The notes under the pieces were generated by a model, which ran no database searches, was not told the DNA's origin, and worked only from the letters and a program-made list of their open reading frames with translations. This document shows positions 25,063 to 33,946 of a DNA stretch of 64,000 nt, one piece after another. Position numbers and translations under genes: made by a program. How positions within the stretch are numbered: position 1 is the first letter of the stretch; the number at the start of each line of letters is the position of its first letter. Origin of the DNA: Pseudomonas putida (lineage in GTDB: Bacteria > Pseudomonadota > Gammaproteobacteria > Pseudomonadales > Pseudomonadaceae). The DNA lies in contig CP163498.1 of NCBI GenBank assembly GCA_041071465.1, forward strand, positions 1,640,001-1,704,000, written 5' to 3'.

Positions 25063-25799
25063 TCAAAAGCCATGTTGGCGCAGCAGCCGGGCATAGCTGC
25101 CATCGGCCTTCATCGCCGCAATCGCCTGCTCGAAACGCTCGACGATTCGCTGATGCTCCGGGTGCTTCAGGCTGACCAGGATGTGCAGGGTGTTTTCCCC
25201 AACGGCGGCTCCACCAGCATCACCCCATCACGCACGTCCTGCGGCTCGCGCTGCAGGTTGTAACGCGCCACGTACTCGTCCTCCACCGCCAGGTTCACCC
25301 GCCCTGCCGCCAGCATGCGCACCGCGGAAGAGAAGTTGCGCACCGGCACCTTGTGCAGGCGAGTATCGCCGTCGAATTCTGGTGAGTAGGCGTAATCACG
25401 CACCACGGCGATGCTGTAGGGGTACAAGTCAGACTGGTGCTTGTAGTGGAACGCTTCGCCCTTGCGCTGCAGCAGGCGAATGCGGTTACTCAGATAGGCT
25501 TTGGAAAATTGCCCGATGTTGGCGCGTGAGTCGTTGTACCAGGCATTGATCAGCACGTCGTAGCGCCCTTCACCAACCCCCAGCAACGCCCGCGCCCACG
25601 GCACTTCTTCATAGCCGCTGGCGTAGCCGGCACGGGCCAATGCCGTGGTGACGATGCTGGTCGCCAGGCCGCCACCCGCCATGTTGGCATCGGTGAACGG
25701 TGGCCAGTTGTCGGCCACCAGGCGTAGCCTGTCGTGACCCGGGGCGGGTGTTGCCAGCATCATTGCCAGTAATCCCAGAACACAAAGCAGTGGCCGCAT
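25063..25799 (-). pseudogene. Periplasmic solute-binding protein (SBP_bac_3), single-base frameshift
   Basis: Starts MRPLLCVLGLLAMMLATPAP (signal peptide) after AAAGGACG; the mature part begins HDRLRLVADNWPPFTDANMA, typical of polar amino-acid-type binding proteins. The reading frame is intact to VEPPLGK, then changes frame. The C-terminus continues one base back as ENTLHILVSLKHPEHQRIVE ... LLRQHGF and stops at 25063. The break lies at a run of four C on the + strand (25197-25200), where a fifth would restore the frame. As written the protein ends early at 25167. No transporter permease is adjacent, so it may be an orphan sensor-type binding protein. Real decay and sequencing error cannot be told apart here. 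Confidence 0.85.
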
Positions 25800-25952
25800 G
25801 CTCACGTCCTTTCGCAATGGGGGGCGCACACTGCCGATGAGATTACACAAAGCCGTTGCCGAGGGCAGCGGCCAATAGTGTCATTTAGCCTCTATTTTGG
25901 CCGAAGCACAGATGACGTGCGATGATCGACAGCCCATTCAAGGAGTTCGCCA

Positions 25953-26405
25953 ATGTCCATCGACTGGCTCTGCAAGCACCACACCGACCTCGGCAAGGAC
26001 CAGCTCTATGCCATTTTGCAATTGCGCACCGAAGTGTTCGTGGTCGAGCAGCGTTGCGCGTACCAGGAAGTCGATGGCCAGGACCTGAGCGGCGATACCT
26101 TGCACCTGATGGCCTGGCAGGAAGACAAGCTGGTGGCCTACCTGCGGCTGCTCGACCCGCAGTCACAGGGCGGGGACGTGGTGATCGGGCGCGTGGTGAC
26201 TGCACCCGAGGCACGTGGGCTGAAGCTTGGTCATACATTGCTGCTCAAGGGGTTGGAAGCTGCGGAGCATTGCTGGCCAGGGGTGCCGGTTTATCTGTCG
26301 GCGCAGGCGCACTTGCAGGCTTTCTACGCCCGCCATGGGTTTGTGGTGGTGGGCGAGGAATATCTTGAAGACGACATTCCGCATATCGGCATGCGTAAAG
26401 GCTGA
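25953..26405 (+). CDS. GNAT family N-acetyltransferase, ElaA-like
   Basis: 150 residues starting MSIDWLCKHHTDLGKDQLYA, after AAGGAG. ElaA-type hallmarks are LYAILQLRTEVFVVEQRCAY, DLSGDTLHLMAW and the acetyl-CoA-binding loop VIGRVVTAPEARGLKLGHTL, followed by YARHGFVVVGEEYLEDDIPH. It transfers an acetyl group from acetyl-CoA to an unknown amine. Single gene flanked by a REP pair. Confidence 0.9.
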   Translation: MSIDWLCKHHTDLGKDQLYAILQLRTEVFVVEQRCAYQEVDGQDLSGDTLHLMAWQEDKLVAYLRLLDPQSQGGDVVIGRVVTAPEARGLKLGHTLLLKGLEAAEHCWPGVPVYLSAQAHLQAFYARHGFVVVGEEYLEDDIPHIGMRKG

Positions 26406-26421
26406 TGCTACCTGGGGACAC

Positions 26422-26506
26422 TGTGGGAGCGGGCGCGCCCGCGAAGCAGGCACCGAGGTGGATGGCACGGGCTTCGCCCGTGTTCGCGGGCAAGCCCGCT
26501 CCTACA
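26422..26506. repeat. REP pair
   Basis: TGTGGGAGCGGGCGCGCCCG at the left and CGCGGGCAAGCCCGCTCCTA at the right, inverted relative to each other, between two convergent genes. Confidence 0.85.
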
Positions 26507-26519
26507 GCCGCCCGCTTGA

Positions 26520-26816
26520 TCAGGGGTAACCCAGCACTTCGCGGATCTGCCGCAGGTGCCGGATGATCCACTGCTTGTCGATCGCCCCCCACTCATGGAT
26601 GCGGTAATGCCCGGCGTGGTTGCGTGCGCCTTCCAGCTGCTCGAACTCGCAGACGATGTCCAGGTCGGCCAGGGCGGCGATGGTGTCCTGGGCTGTGCGC
26701 CGGGGCATGCCGGTGGCCTCCATCAGGGCGGGCACGCTGGTCGCGGTCTGGCTGTCGATCAGCCAGGCCACGTATAGGCGCCGGTAGAAGCTGCTCTTGG
26801 TCTTGCTCACTTCCAT
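26520..26816 (-). CDS. Small winged-helix DNA-binding protein
   Basis: 98 residues, starting MEVSKTKSSFYRRLYVAWLI. The middle (SVPALMEATGMPRRTAQDTI AALADLDIVCEFEQ) reads as a helix-turn-helix followed by a wing, and the tail is basic. It resembles conserved Pseudomonas winged-helix proteins of unknown regulon. The stop is 297 bases from its ATG, and the upstream metallopeptidase gene ends 12 bases before its start, so they are probably co-transcribed. Confidence 0.75.
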   Translation of the reverse strand: MEVSKTKSSFYRRLYVAWLIDSQTATSVPALMEATGMPRRTAQDTIAALADLDIVCEFEQLEGARNHAGHYRIHEWGAIDKQWIIRHLRQIREVLGYP

Positions 26817-26828
26817 GCTGCATGTTCC

Positions 26829-27329
26829 TTAGAGGTTGCCCGGCAGCTCCCGGTAGGTCAGGTAGACGCGCAGGTCGAATTCCAGTTGGTGATAGTCCGG
26901 CTCCATGTGCTGGCAGAGCTGGTAGAACGCCTTGTTGTGATCGCGCTCGCGCAGGTGCGCCAGCTCGTGCACCACGATCATGCGCAAGAACTGTGGCGCG
27001 GCCTCCTTGAACAAGGAGGCAATACGGATTTCCTTCTTCGCCTTGAGCTTGCCGCCCTGCACCCGGGACACTGCCGTGTTCAGGCCCAGGGCGCGGTGGG
27101 TCAGGTCGAGGCGGCTGTCGAACAGCACCTTGTCCAGGCCCGGCGCGCTGCGCAGGTACTGCTGGCGCAGATCCTGGGCATAGCCGTACAGCGCCTTGTC
27201 GCTTTGCACGTCATGGCGGTCGGGATAGCGGCGCTGCAGGTACTCACCCAGGCGGTCACTGTCGATCATCTGCCGCACCTGCTGCCGCAGGTGCGGCGGG
27301 TAGGCTTGCAAGTAACGTAATACGGTCAT
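26829..27329 (-). CDS. YgjP/M48-like zinc metallopeptidase
   Basis: 166 residues from ATG 27329 (MTVLRYLQAYPPHLRQQVRQ). The zinc site is HELAHLRERDHNKAFYQLCQ near residue 123 (HExxH with a downstream histidine), the arrangement of the DUF45/WLM metallopeptidases. Substrate is unknown. A TTG start at 27368, directly after the cfcR stop, would add 13 residues; the ATG looks more likely because homologues begin MT-LKYLQ. It is likely transcribed with cfcR upstream and the winged-helix gene downstream. Confidence 0.8.
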   Translation of the reverse strand: MTVLRYLQAYPPHLRQQVRQMIDSDRLGEYLQRRYPDRHDVQSDKALYGYAQDLRQQYLRSAPGLDKVLFDSRLDLTHRALGLNTAVSRVQGGKLKAKKEIRIASLFKEAAPQFLRMIVVHELAHLRERDHNKAFYQLCQHMEPDYHQLEFDLRVYLTYRELPGNL

Positions 27330-27368
27330 GGCGCTGTAGTCGGCGTAACGAATGCCGATTCTAGCCAA

Positions 27369-29494
27369 TCATGGCCCTGGCCAGGAGAAAATCGCCGGGA
27401 AGCCGCTGGCGTCCGCGGCAGTCATCGGATAAGCCACCAGGAAACCCTGAACGTATTCACAACCATTGGCTTTGAGCCAGGCCGCCTGTGCCGGGGTTTC
27501 CACACCCTCGGCGATCACCGTGATGCTGTAGTCGGCACACAGCCCGATAACGCTGCGCACCAGGGCGGCATCCACTGCCGAGTCGGGCAAGCGCGCTACC
27601 AGGTGACGGTCGAGTTTCAAGGTGTCGATCGGCAAGTCACGCAGCATGCGCAGCGAACAGTCGCCCGCACCAAAGTCATCCAGGGCCACCCGCACGCCAA
27701 GCTCGCGCAAGCGGTGTATCTGTTTGACGGCCGCATCGATGTTGTACATCAGCGAGGTTTCCGCCACCTCCACCTCCAGCTGCGCCGGGACAAGCTGGTA
27801 AAGCTGGATGACCCGCTGCAGCTCTTCGACCAGGCCTGGCATCACGAACTGCGCGCGGCTCAGGCTGATGCCAAGCACAAGGTCTGCCGGAAAGCGTTCG
27901 TACCAGGCCTGCCGCTGGGCCGCGCCCTGGCGGTAGATCCAGCTGGCCAGGCGGTTGATCAACCGCGCCTCCTCCAGCAACGGGATGAACAGCCCCGGCG
28001 GCACATCGCCAACACTGGGGTGCTGCCAGCGCAGCAAGGCTTCGAACCCTCGCAGACGGCCATCGTTGAAGGAGACCTGCGGCTGGTACACCAAGGTGAA
28101 GTCTTGCTGCTCGATGGCCGTGCGCACACCGTCCTCAAGCATCAACCGCGAGCGCGCCCTTCCATTGAGTTCCTGATCGTAGAAGCGATATTGCTGGCGG
28201 CCGGCCCGCTTGGCCGCGTACATCGCGGCATCGGCTGCGCGTAGCAGGCCTTCTACATTGGCGCCGCAGTCCGGGTAGGTGGCGATGCCGATGCTCACCC
28301 CAAGGCATACGTCGAGCCCGTCTACCTCATGGCTGATGGAAACACGCTCGAGCAGCCGTTCGGCATAACGCCCGGCCTGCTCCGGGTAAGGCAAGCTGTC
28401 GAACAGTGCGGTGAACTCATCCCCGCCCATGCGCGCCAGCAAAGCCTCACTGCCCAGGCAGTCCTTGAGCTGCTCGGCCACCCAGCGCAACACCCGGTCG
28501 CCCGCATCATGGCCAAGCGAGTCGTTGATACGCTTGAAGCCGTCCAGGTCCATGTACATCAACGCCTGCGCCTTGTCCGAGCGCTCGTTGCGCAATAGCG
28601 CACCTTCGGCGGCCTGATAGAAACCGCGACGGTTGAGCAGACCGGTGAGCGGGTCGGTAATGGCCTGGTACTCCAGTTGCTGGTGCAGGTTGCGCACCAC
28701 CGACATGTCCAGCACGGTCACCACCATGGCCTGCTGGTCGACGGGCAACGGTGCGCAGGACAGCGCCACCGGCACCAGTTCGCCCCCCTGTGTGCGTAGT
28801 TGGGCATCGTGTACACGGAAAATCTGGCGCCCAGATAGGCCTGGTAGAAGTCCGATTCGCGCCACAGGCTGGCACTGGCCAGTTGCATCAGGTCGAGCAG
28901 GTGGGCGCCCTGCAGCTGCTGCACCGGGGACGACAGCAAGCGCGAGATGGCCGGGTTGGCAAAACTGATGGTGCCTTCGGCATCTACCACCAGGATGCCT
29001 TCGGCGGCATTTTCCAGGATCGACGCGTTGAAGGCCCTGGCCGCTTCCAGCTCACGGCTCAGCCGCTGCAGCATGCGACGGTTGCGCTGCTGGTCGAGCA
29101 GCGCCTGAACCTTGGGTTTGAGAATCTGCGGGTCGAACGGTTTGAACATGTAGTCCACGGCGCCGCTGGCGTAGCCTTTGAGCACGGCCGCTTCGGACTG
29201 TTCGTTGGCGGTGAGGAAAATGATCGGGGTCAGCCGGGTGCGTTGGCTGCCGCGCATCAGCCGGGCAACCTCAAAACCGTCCATTTCCGGCATCTGTACA
29301 TCCAGCAGCACCAGGTCGACTTCGTGTTCAAGCAACGCACTCAAGGCTTCCATCCCCGAGCTTGCCGTCAACACTTGCCAATCCTGCCGGGCCAGCAAGG
29401 CCCGCATGCTGATCAGGTTCTCGGGGTAGTCGTCTACTACCAGAAGAACCGAGCTGCCATCCAGTGGCTGTGGTTGAGGGTGAGCGCCATCCAT
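27369..29494 (-). pseudogene. cfcR: c-di-GMP response regulator CfcR (REC-PAS-GGDEF-EAL), single-base frameshift
   Basis: The domains and the position next to fda match CfcR (PP_4959, Rup4959) of P. putida KT2440, a major stationary-phase diguanylate cyclase. Order: receiver (LLVVDDYPENLISMRALLAR, phospho-Asp in VLLDVQMPEMDGFE), PAS ([20 protein letters not shown]), GGDEF with an intact [12 protein letters not shown], and EAL ([40 protein letters not shown]). In the EAL domain DDFGAGDCS and [11 protein letters not shown] deviate from the consensus. The frame breaks in the PAS region at 28830-28832 (CCC on the + strand, where one more C restores the frame), splitting the gene into two frames. 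The start codon lies inside a perfect Rsm motif (29488-29495). Confidence 0.88.
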
Positions 29495-29495
29495 G
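29488..29495 (-). promoter_or_regulatory. RsmA/CsrA-type binding motif over the cfcR start codon
   Basis: The minus strand reads CATGGATG, an exact match to the CANGGAYG consensus, and the ATG is the cfcR start. Bound Rsm protein would block initiation. Rsm control of cfcR has been described in P. putida; this placement is read directly from the sequence. Confidence 0.65.
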
Positions 29496-29656
29496 CTGCT
29501 TCTCTGTTATGTGACCGACTTCAAAATACGGTTGGATCCATCAATACTCTAGACCCGAGGCTGTAACGCGCAATGCAATCAGAACGCTATCAGTGGCTCA
29601 ACTGTACGGTAGCCGACTAACGGTCGGTCTGCCGAAATTATGCGCAGGCTTTCTTT

Positions 29657-29700
29657 GCCCATAAAAAAAACCCGCATCGCTGCGGGTTTTTTTTATGGGC
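29657..29700. terminator. Strong terminator between fda and cfcR
   Basis: A perfect 20-bp stem with the TCGC loop (CCCGCA TCGC TGCGGG core) flanked by A8 on the left and T8 on the right. It terminates fda on the minus strand and could work in both directions. Confidence 0.92.
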
Positions 29701-29710
29701 TGCCTGTCGA

Positions 29711-30775
29711 TCAGTTGACCTTGGCGGCCAGCTCACCTTTCAGGTAACGCTGATACATGCCTTCCAGGGAGATCGGCTTGATCTTCGAGGCATTGCCAGC
29801 GGTGCCGAAGGCTTCGTAACGGGCGATGCACACGTCACGCATGGCCTTGACGGTTTCACCGAAGAACTTGCGCGGGTCAAACTCGCTCGGGTTGGTCGCC
29901 ATCAGGCGGCGCATGGCACCGGTAGAGGCCAGACGCAGGTCGGTATCGATGTTGACCTTGCGCACACCGTACTTGATGCCTTCGACGATCTCTTCGACCG
30001 GTACACCGTAGGTTTCCTTGATGTCGCCGCCGTACTGGTTGATGATCGCCAGCCACTCTTGCGGTACCGAGGACGAACCGTGCATCACCAGGTGGGTGTT
30101 GGGGATGCGCTTGTGAATTTCCTTGATGCGGTCGATGGCCAGCACGTCACCGGTAGGTGGCTTGGTGAACTTGTAGGCACCGTGACTGGTACCGATGGCA
30201 ATCGCCAGGGCGTCGACCTGGGTCTTCTTGACGAAGTCGGCGGCCTCTTCCGGGTCGGTCAGCATCTGGCTGTGGTCCAGCACGCCTTCGGCGCCGATAC
30301 CGTCTTCTTCACCGGCCATGCCGGTTTCCAGCGAACCCAGGCAGCCCAGCTCGCCTTCTACCGAAACGCCGCAGGCGTGCGCCATGGCAACGGTCTGCTG
30401 GGTAACGCGGACGTTGTACTCGTAGTCGGTCGGGGTCTTGCCGTCTTCACCCAGCGAGCCGTCCATCATCACCGAGCTGAAGCCCAGCTGGATCGAACGT
30501 TGGCAGACGTCAGGGCTGGTGCCGTGGTCCTGGTGCATGCACACCGGGATATGCGGGAACTCTTCGATGGCAGCCAGGATCAGGTGGCGCAGGAACGGGG
30601 CGCCGGCGTATTTGCGGGCACCGGCCGAAGCCTGGACGATCACGGGGGAATCGGTCTTGTCGGCCGCTTCCATGATGGCGCGCATCTGCTCGAGGTTGTT
30701 GACGTTGAAAGCTGGTACGCCGTAACCGAACTCGGCGGCGTGGTCCAGCATCTGGCGCATGCTAATGAGTGCCAT
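29711..30775 (-). CDS. fda: Class II fructose-1,6-bisphosphate aldolase
   Basis: Zinc-dependent cleavage or condensation of fructose-1,6-bisphosphate, used mainly for gluconeogenesis because P. putida degrades sugars by the Entner-Doudoroff route. 354 residues from [20 protein letters not shown]. The metal and substrate sites are visible: [10 protein letters not shown] (catalytic Asp and zinc His), [42 protein letters not shown] and [17 protein letters not shown] precedes the ATG. It is last in the tktA-epd-pgk-fda direction. Confidence 0.95.
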   Translation of the reverse strand: MALISMRQMLDHAAEFGYGVPAFNVNNLEQMRAIMEAADKTDSPVIVQASAGARKYAGAPFLRHLILAAIEEFPHIPVCMHQDHGTSPDVCQRSIQLGFSSVMMDGSLGEDGKTPTDYEYNVRVTQQTVAMAHACGVSVEGELGCLGSLETGMAGEEDGIGAEGVLDHSQMLTDPEEAADFVKKTQVDALAIAIGTSHGAYKFTKPPTGDVLAIDRIKEIHKRIPNTHLVMHGSSSVPQEWLAIINQYGGDIKETYGVPVEEIVEGIKYGVRKVNIDTDLRLASTGAMRRLMATNPSEFDPRKFFGETVKAMRDVCIARYEAFGTAGNASKIKPISLEGMYQRYLKGELAAKVN

Positions 30776-30875
30776 TGTGTATCTCTCTCCCGACAAGCGT
30801 CGTTTGTTTCGTGCAAGCCTGCCGCAGGGGCGGTTGCTGTTCAAGTAGTGTGGGCCACCCTCGCGGCCCGGCCAG

Positions 30876-31205
30876 TCACGGTGCCTTGCAGCCCCGCCCA
30901 ATCAGATCGTTGGTTGCCACCCAGTACACCAGGCCTTCTTCGCCCTTGGTGTGGAAGGCCAGCATGCCATCGCTGTACAGCGCACCCGAAGCACCCGGCT
31001 CGGACTTGAGCCGGTAGACCTGGTCACCGCCGCCAAGGCGCACGTCGACCTGGTCGCGTTGTGCATCGGCGAAGCGCCACAGCACTTCGGCCTGGGTGTC
31101 GCAGACCCAACGGGTCCAGTTGTCTGCCGGGGCGGGTTGCGCCGGCTGCAGCAGTGAGCATCCTGCCAGTGTCGCCAGGGCCGTCACGGCCAAAAGCGCT
31201 TTCAT
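30876..31205 (-). CDS. MliC-family lysozyme-inhibitor lipoprotein
   Basis: 109 residues with a lipoprotein signal ([20 protein letters not shown], lipobox LAGC). The mature part contains [37 protein letters not shown] and [18 protein letters not shown], the MliC/PliC barrel pattern with paired cysteines (VC ... RGC). Such proteins are outer-membrane or periplasmic inhibitors of host c-type lysozyme. It lies between fda and a second small lipoprotein gene. Confidence 0.8.
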   Translation of the reverse strand: MKALLAVTALATLAGCSLLQPAQPAPADNWTRWVCDTQAEVLWRFADAQRDQVDVRLGGGDQVYRLKSEPGASGALYSDGMLAFHTKGEEGLVYWVATNDLIGRGCKAP

Positions 31206-31268
31206 TGCATATCCTCTAGCTGACCACACAGCGGCCGCTTGGTTGCCTGAGCCGACGAAACGCCGGGT

Positions 31269-31487
31269 TCAAGGGCAGCCTGGTGCCTTGCGCTGGTGGT
31301 CTTCGTCGTACTTTTCCAGGCCTTCCGGGCCCACGCGCTTGCTGATGACCGGCACGGTTTCGGCCTGCCACTCGGACTGGTAGCACCCGCCCTTGGGCGG
31401 GTGCGCCGGGTCGCCATCGGAGGCCGGGCTACCCGAGCAGGCGCTCAGCAGGCCAGCCAGCATCATCACAGGCAACTGCTTGACCAT
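31269..31487 (-). CDS. Small putative lipoprotein
   Basis: 72 residues from MVKQLPVMMLAGLLSACSGS, with the lipobox LSAC and GGGAG upstream of the ATG. The short mature part is charged (GGCYQSEWQAETVPVISKRV ... DEDHQRKAPGCP) with two cysteines that could form a disulphide. I do not recognise a family. It starts 32 bases after pgk and probably shares its transcript. Confidence 0.65.
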   Translation of the reverse strand: MVKQLPVMMLAGLLSACSGSPASDGDPAHPPKGGCYQSEWQAETVPVISKRVGPEGLEKYDEDHQRKAPGCP

Positions 31488-31519
31488 CAGGCCACTCCCT
31501 TTGCCAAGCGCCGACGTCA

Positions 31520-32683
31520 TCAGGCCTTGGCCCGCTCTTCCAGGATTGCCACCGCTGGCAGAACCTTGCCTTCGACGAATTCGAGGAAGGCACCACCCCC
31601 GGTAGAAATGTAGGAGATTTCCTTGCTGACGCCATATTTGTCGATGGCTGCCAGGGTGTCACCGCCACCGGCGATGGAAAACGCGGCGCTGTCGGCAATG
31701 GCTTTGGCCAGCACCTTGGTGCCGTTGCCGAACTGGTCGAACTCGAACACGCCGACCGGGCCGTTCCACAGGATGGTCTTCGACGACTTCAGCAGTTCGG
31801 CGAAGTTGGCTGCGGTTTGCGGGCCGATGTCCAGGATCATGTCGTCGGCGGCAACGTCGGCGATGGCCTTGACGGTGGCTTCGGCGGTTTCAGCGAATTC
31901 CTTGGCGACCACCACGTCGACTGGCAGCGGTACGCTGACCTTGGCAGCGATGGCTTTTGCAGTATCGACCAGGTCCGGCTCGTACAGCGACTTGCCCACC
32001 GGGTGCCCAGCAGCGGCCAGGAAGGTGTTGGCAATACCGCCGCCGACGATCAGCTGGTCGCAGACGCTGCTCAGGCTGTTCAGCACGTCCAGCTTGGTGG
32101 AAACCTTGGAGCCGGCAACGATGGCCGCCATCGGTTTGGCCGGGGCCTTCAGGGCCTTGCCCAGGGCATCCAGCTCGGCCGCCAGCAGCGGGCCGGCAGC
32201 AGCGACTTTGGCGAACTTGGCTACGCCATGGGTCGAACCTTCGGCGCGGTGCGCGGTGCCGAAAGCGTCCATGACGAACACATCGCACAGGGCGGCGTAT
32301 TTCTGCGCCAGCTCGTCGGCGTTCTTTTTCTCGCCCTTGTTGAAGCGCACGTTCTCGAACAGCACCAGCTCACCGGCCTGTACCGAGACACCGTCCAGGT
32401 AGTCGGCAACCAGCGGCACATCACGGCCCAGGGCCTTGCTCAGGTAGTCGGCAACCGGCTTGAGGCTGTTCTCGGCAGAGAATTCGCCTTCAGTCGGGCG
32501 GCCCAGGTGCGAGCAGACCATTACCGCCGCGCCCTTCTCCAGGGCCAGCTTGATGGTCGGCAGCGCTGCCAGGATACGCGCGTCGCTGGCTACCACACCG
32601 TCCTTCACAGGCACGTTGAGGTCTTCGCGGATCAGTACGCGCTTACCTTGCAGGTCGAGGTCGGTCATCTTCAACACGGTCAT
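31520..32683 (-). CDS. pgk: Phosphoglycerate kinase
   Basis: Interconverts 1,3-bisphosphoglycerate + ADP and 3-phosphoglycerate + ATP in the cytosol. The 387 residues match the bacterial family length. Motifs are [20 protein letters not shown] near the start (triose site), [62 protein letters not shown] and the ATP-site region [13 protein letters not shown]. It follows epd by 12 bases in the tktA-epd-pgk-fda cluster. Confidence 0.96.
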   Translation of the reverse strand: MTVLKMTDLDLQGKRVLIREDLNVPVKDGVVASDARILAALPTIKLALEKGAAVMVCSHLGRPTEGEFSAENSLKPVADYLSKALGRDVPLVADYLDGVSVQAGELVLFENVRFNKGEKKNADELAQKYAALCDVFVMDAFGTAHRAEGSTHGVAKFAKVAAAGPLLAAELDALGKALKAPAKPMAAIVAGSKVSTKLDVLNSLSSVCDQLIVGGGIANTFLAAAGHPVGKSLYEPDLVDTAKAIAAKVSVPLPVDVVVAKEFAETAEATVKAIADVAADDMILDIGPQTAANFAELLKSSKTILWNGPVGVFEFDQFGNGTKVLAKAIADSAAFSIAGGGDTLAAIDKYGVSKEISYISTGGGAFLEFVEGKVLPAVAILEERAKA

Positions 32684-32695
32684 GAATGCAGTCCT

Positions 32696-33756
32696 TCAGG
32701 GCTGTTTGTTGCGGGTTGGGTGGACGACGTGCAGAAAGTGTTCTGCAACGTCGAGCATACGGTTGGCAAAACCCCATTCGTTGTCGAACCAGGCCAGCAG
32801 GTTCACCAGGCGAGGGCCGGAAACACGAGTCTGGCTGGCATCGACGATCGCCGAATGCGGGTCATGGTTGAAATCACAGCTGGCGTGCGGCAGCTCGGTG
32901 TAGGCCAGCAGGCCTTTCAGCGGGCCTTCCAGCGCGGCCTCGCGCAGCACCCGGTTGACCTCGGCCGCGCTGGTGTCGCGGGCGGTCTGCAGGGTGATGT
33001 CCAGGCACGAGACGTTGACGGTCGGTACCCGTACCGCTTTGGCCTGGATTCGCCCGGCAAGTTCCGGGAGCAGGCGTTCGATGCCACGCGCCAGACCAGT
33101 GGACACCGGGATCACCGACTGGAAGGCCGAGCGCGTGCGGCGCAGGTCTTCGTGGTGGTAGGCGTCGATCACCGGCTGGTCGTTCATGGCCGAGTGGATG
33201 GTGGTGATCTGCACATATTCGATGCCGAACGCCTGGTCCAGCACCCGCAGCAGTGGCACGCCGCAGTTGGTGGTGCACGAGGCGTTGGACACCAGGCGCT
33301 CGCTGCCGGTCAGGCAGGCCTGGTTGATGCCATAGACCACCGTGGCGTCAACGTCGGCCTCGCTGGCCATCGGCTGCGAGAACAGCACCCGGGGCGCACC
33401 GGCATCGAGGAAGCGCTGGCCATCGGCACGGGTGTTGTAGGCACCGGAGCACTCCAGCACCAGGTCGATGCCCAGCGCGGCCCAGTCGATGCCTTCGGGG
33501 GTGGCACTGCGCATCACCTTCACGCAGTCGCCATTGATATGCAGACAGTCGCCGTCGACCTTCACCTCGCCGGGGAAACGCCGTGGGTGGAGTCGAAGCG
33601 GGTCAGGTATTCCAAGCTGGCCTGGTCGGCCAGGTCGTTCAGCGCGACGATCTCGAAACCGGCCTTTGCCCCCCGCTCGAACAGCGCGCGCAGGACACAG
33701 CGGCCGATGCGGCCATAACCGTTGAGTGCAACTTTGTAGGGACGCAGGTGGGGCAT
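32696..33756 (-). pseudogene. epd: Erythrose-4-phosphate dehydrogenase Epd (GapA-type), single-base frameshift
   Basis: GapA-like NAD-dependent dehydrogenase that oxidises erythrose-4-phosphate toward pyridoxal phosphate synthesis. The start is ATG 33756 (MPHLRPYKVALNGYGRIGRC). The frame is open to TRFDSTHG, then continues one frame over with RFPGEVKVDGDCLHINGDCV. The catalytic cysteine lies in LVSNASCTTNCGVPLLRVLD, followed by IHSAMNDQPVIDAYHHEDLR. The break at about 33578-33583 (AAACGCCGT on +) is repaired by adding one base (GGC CGT TTC, as in the Epd consensus STHGRF). Everything else is intact, so a sequencing error is likely. It sits between tktA and pgk, as in other pseudomonads. Confidence 0.88.
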
Positions 33757-33803
33757 TCGTTGGCTCGCTAACGCATGATGGCTTTTGGGGCCGCGTTGCG
33801 GCC

Positions 33804-33888
33804 CATCGCGACACAAGGCCGCTCCTACAGGTACCGCGGCAACATCGGGGTTGCGCGGTACCTGTAGGAGCGGCCTTGCGTCGCGATG
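33804..33888. repeat. REP pair
   Basis: CATCGCGACACAAGGCCGCT and its near complement at the right arm around a 15-nt spacer, between tktA and epd. Confidence 0.85.
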
Positions 33889-33917
33889 GAGGGCGAAGCC
33901 CTCCCCTTGCACGACCT

Positions 33918-33937
33918 GGAGGGCGTCACTGCCCTCC
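33918..33937 (-). terminator. Short hairpin after tktA
   Basis: GGAGGGC / GCCCTCC with a 6-nt loop, 10 bases past the tktA stop and without a T tract. Possible weak terminator or processing site. Confidence 0.35.
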
Positions 33938-33946
33938 ATTGTTACA

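Noticed and set aside
25190..25205. Programmed -1 frameshifting in the solute-binding protein
   Set aside because: The GGGGAAAA run looks slippery, but codon re-pairing after slippage is poor and no downstream stimulator is visible. Four other genes have the same kind of defect, so a missing base is more likely.
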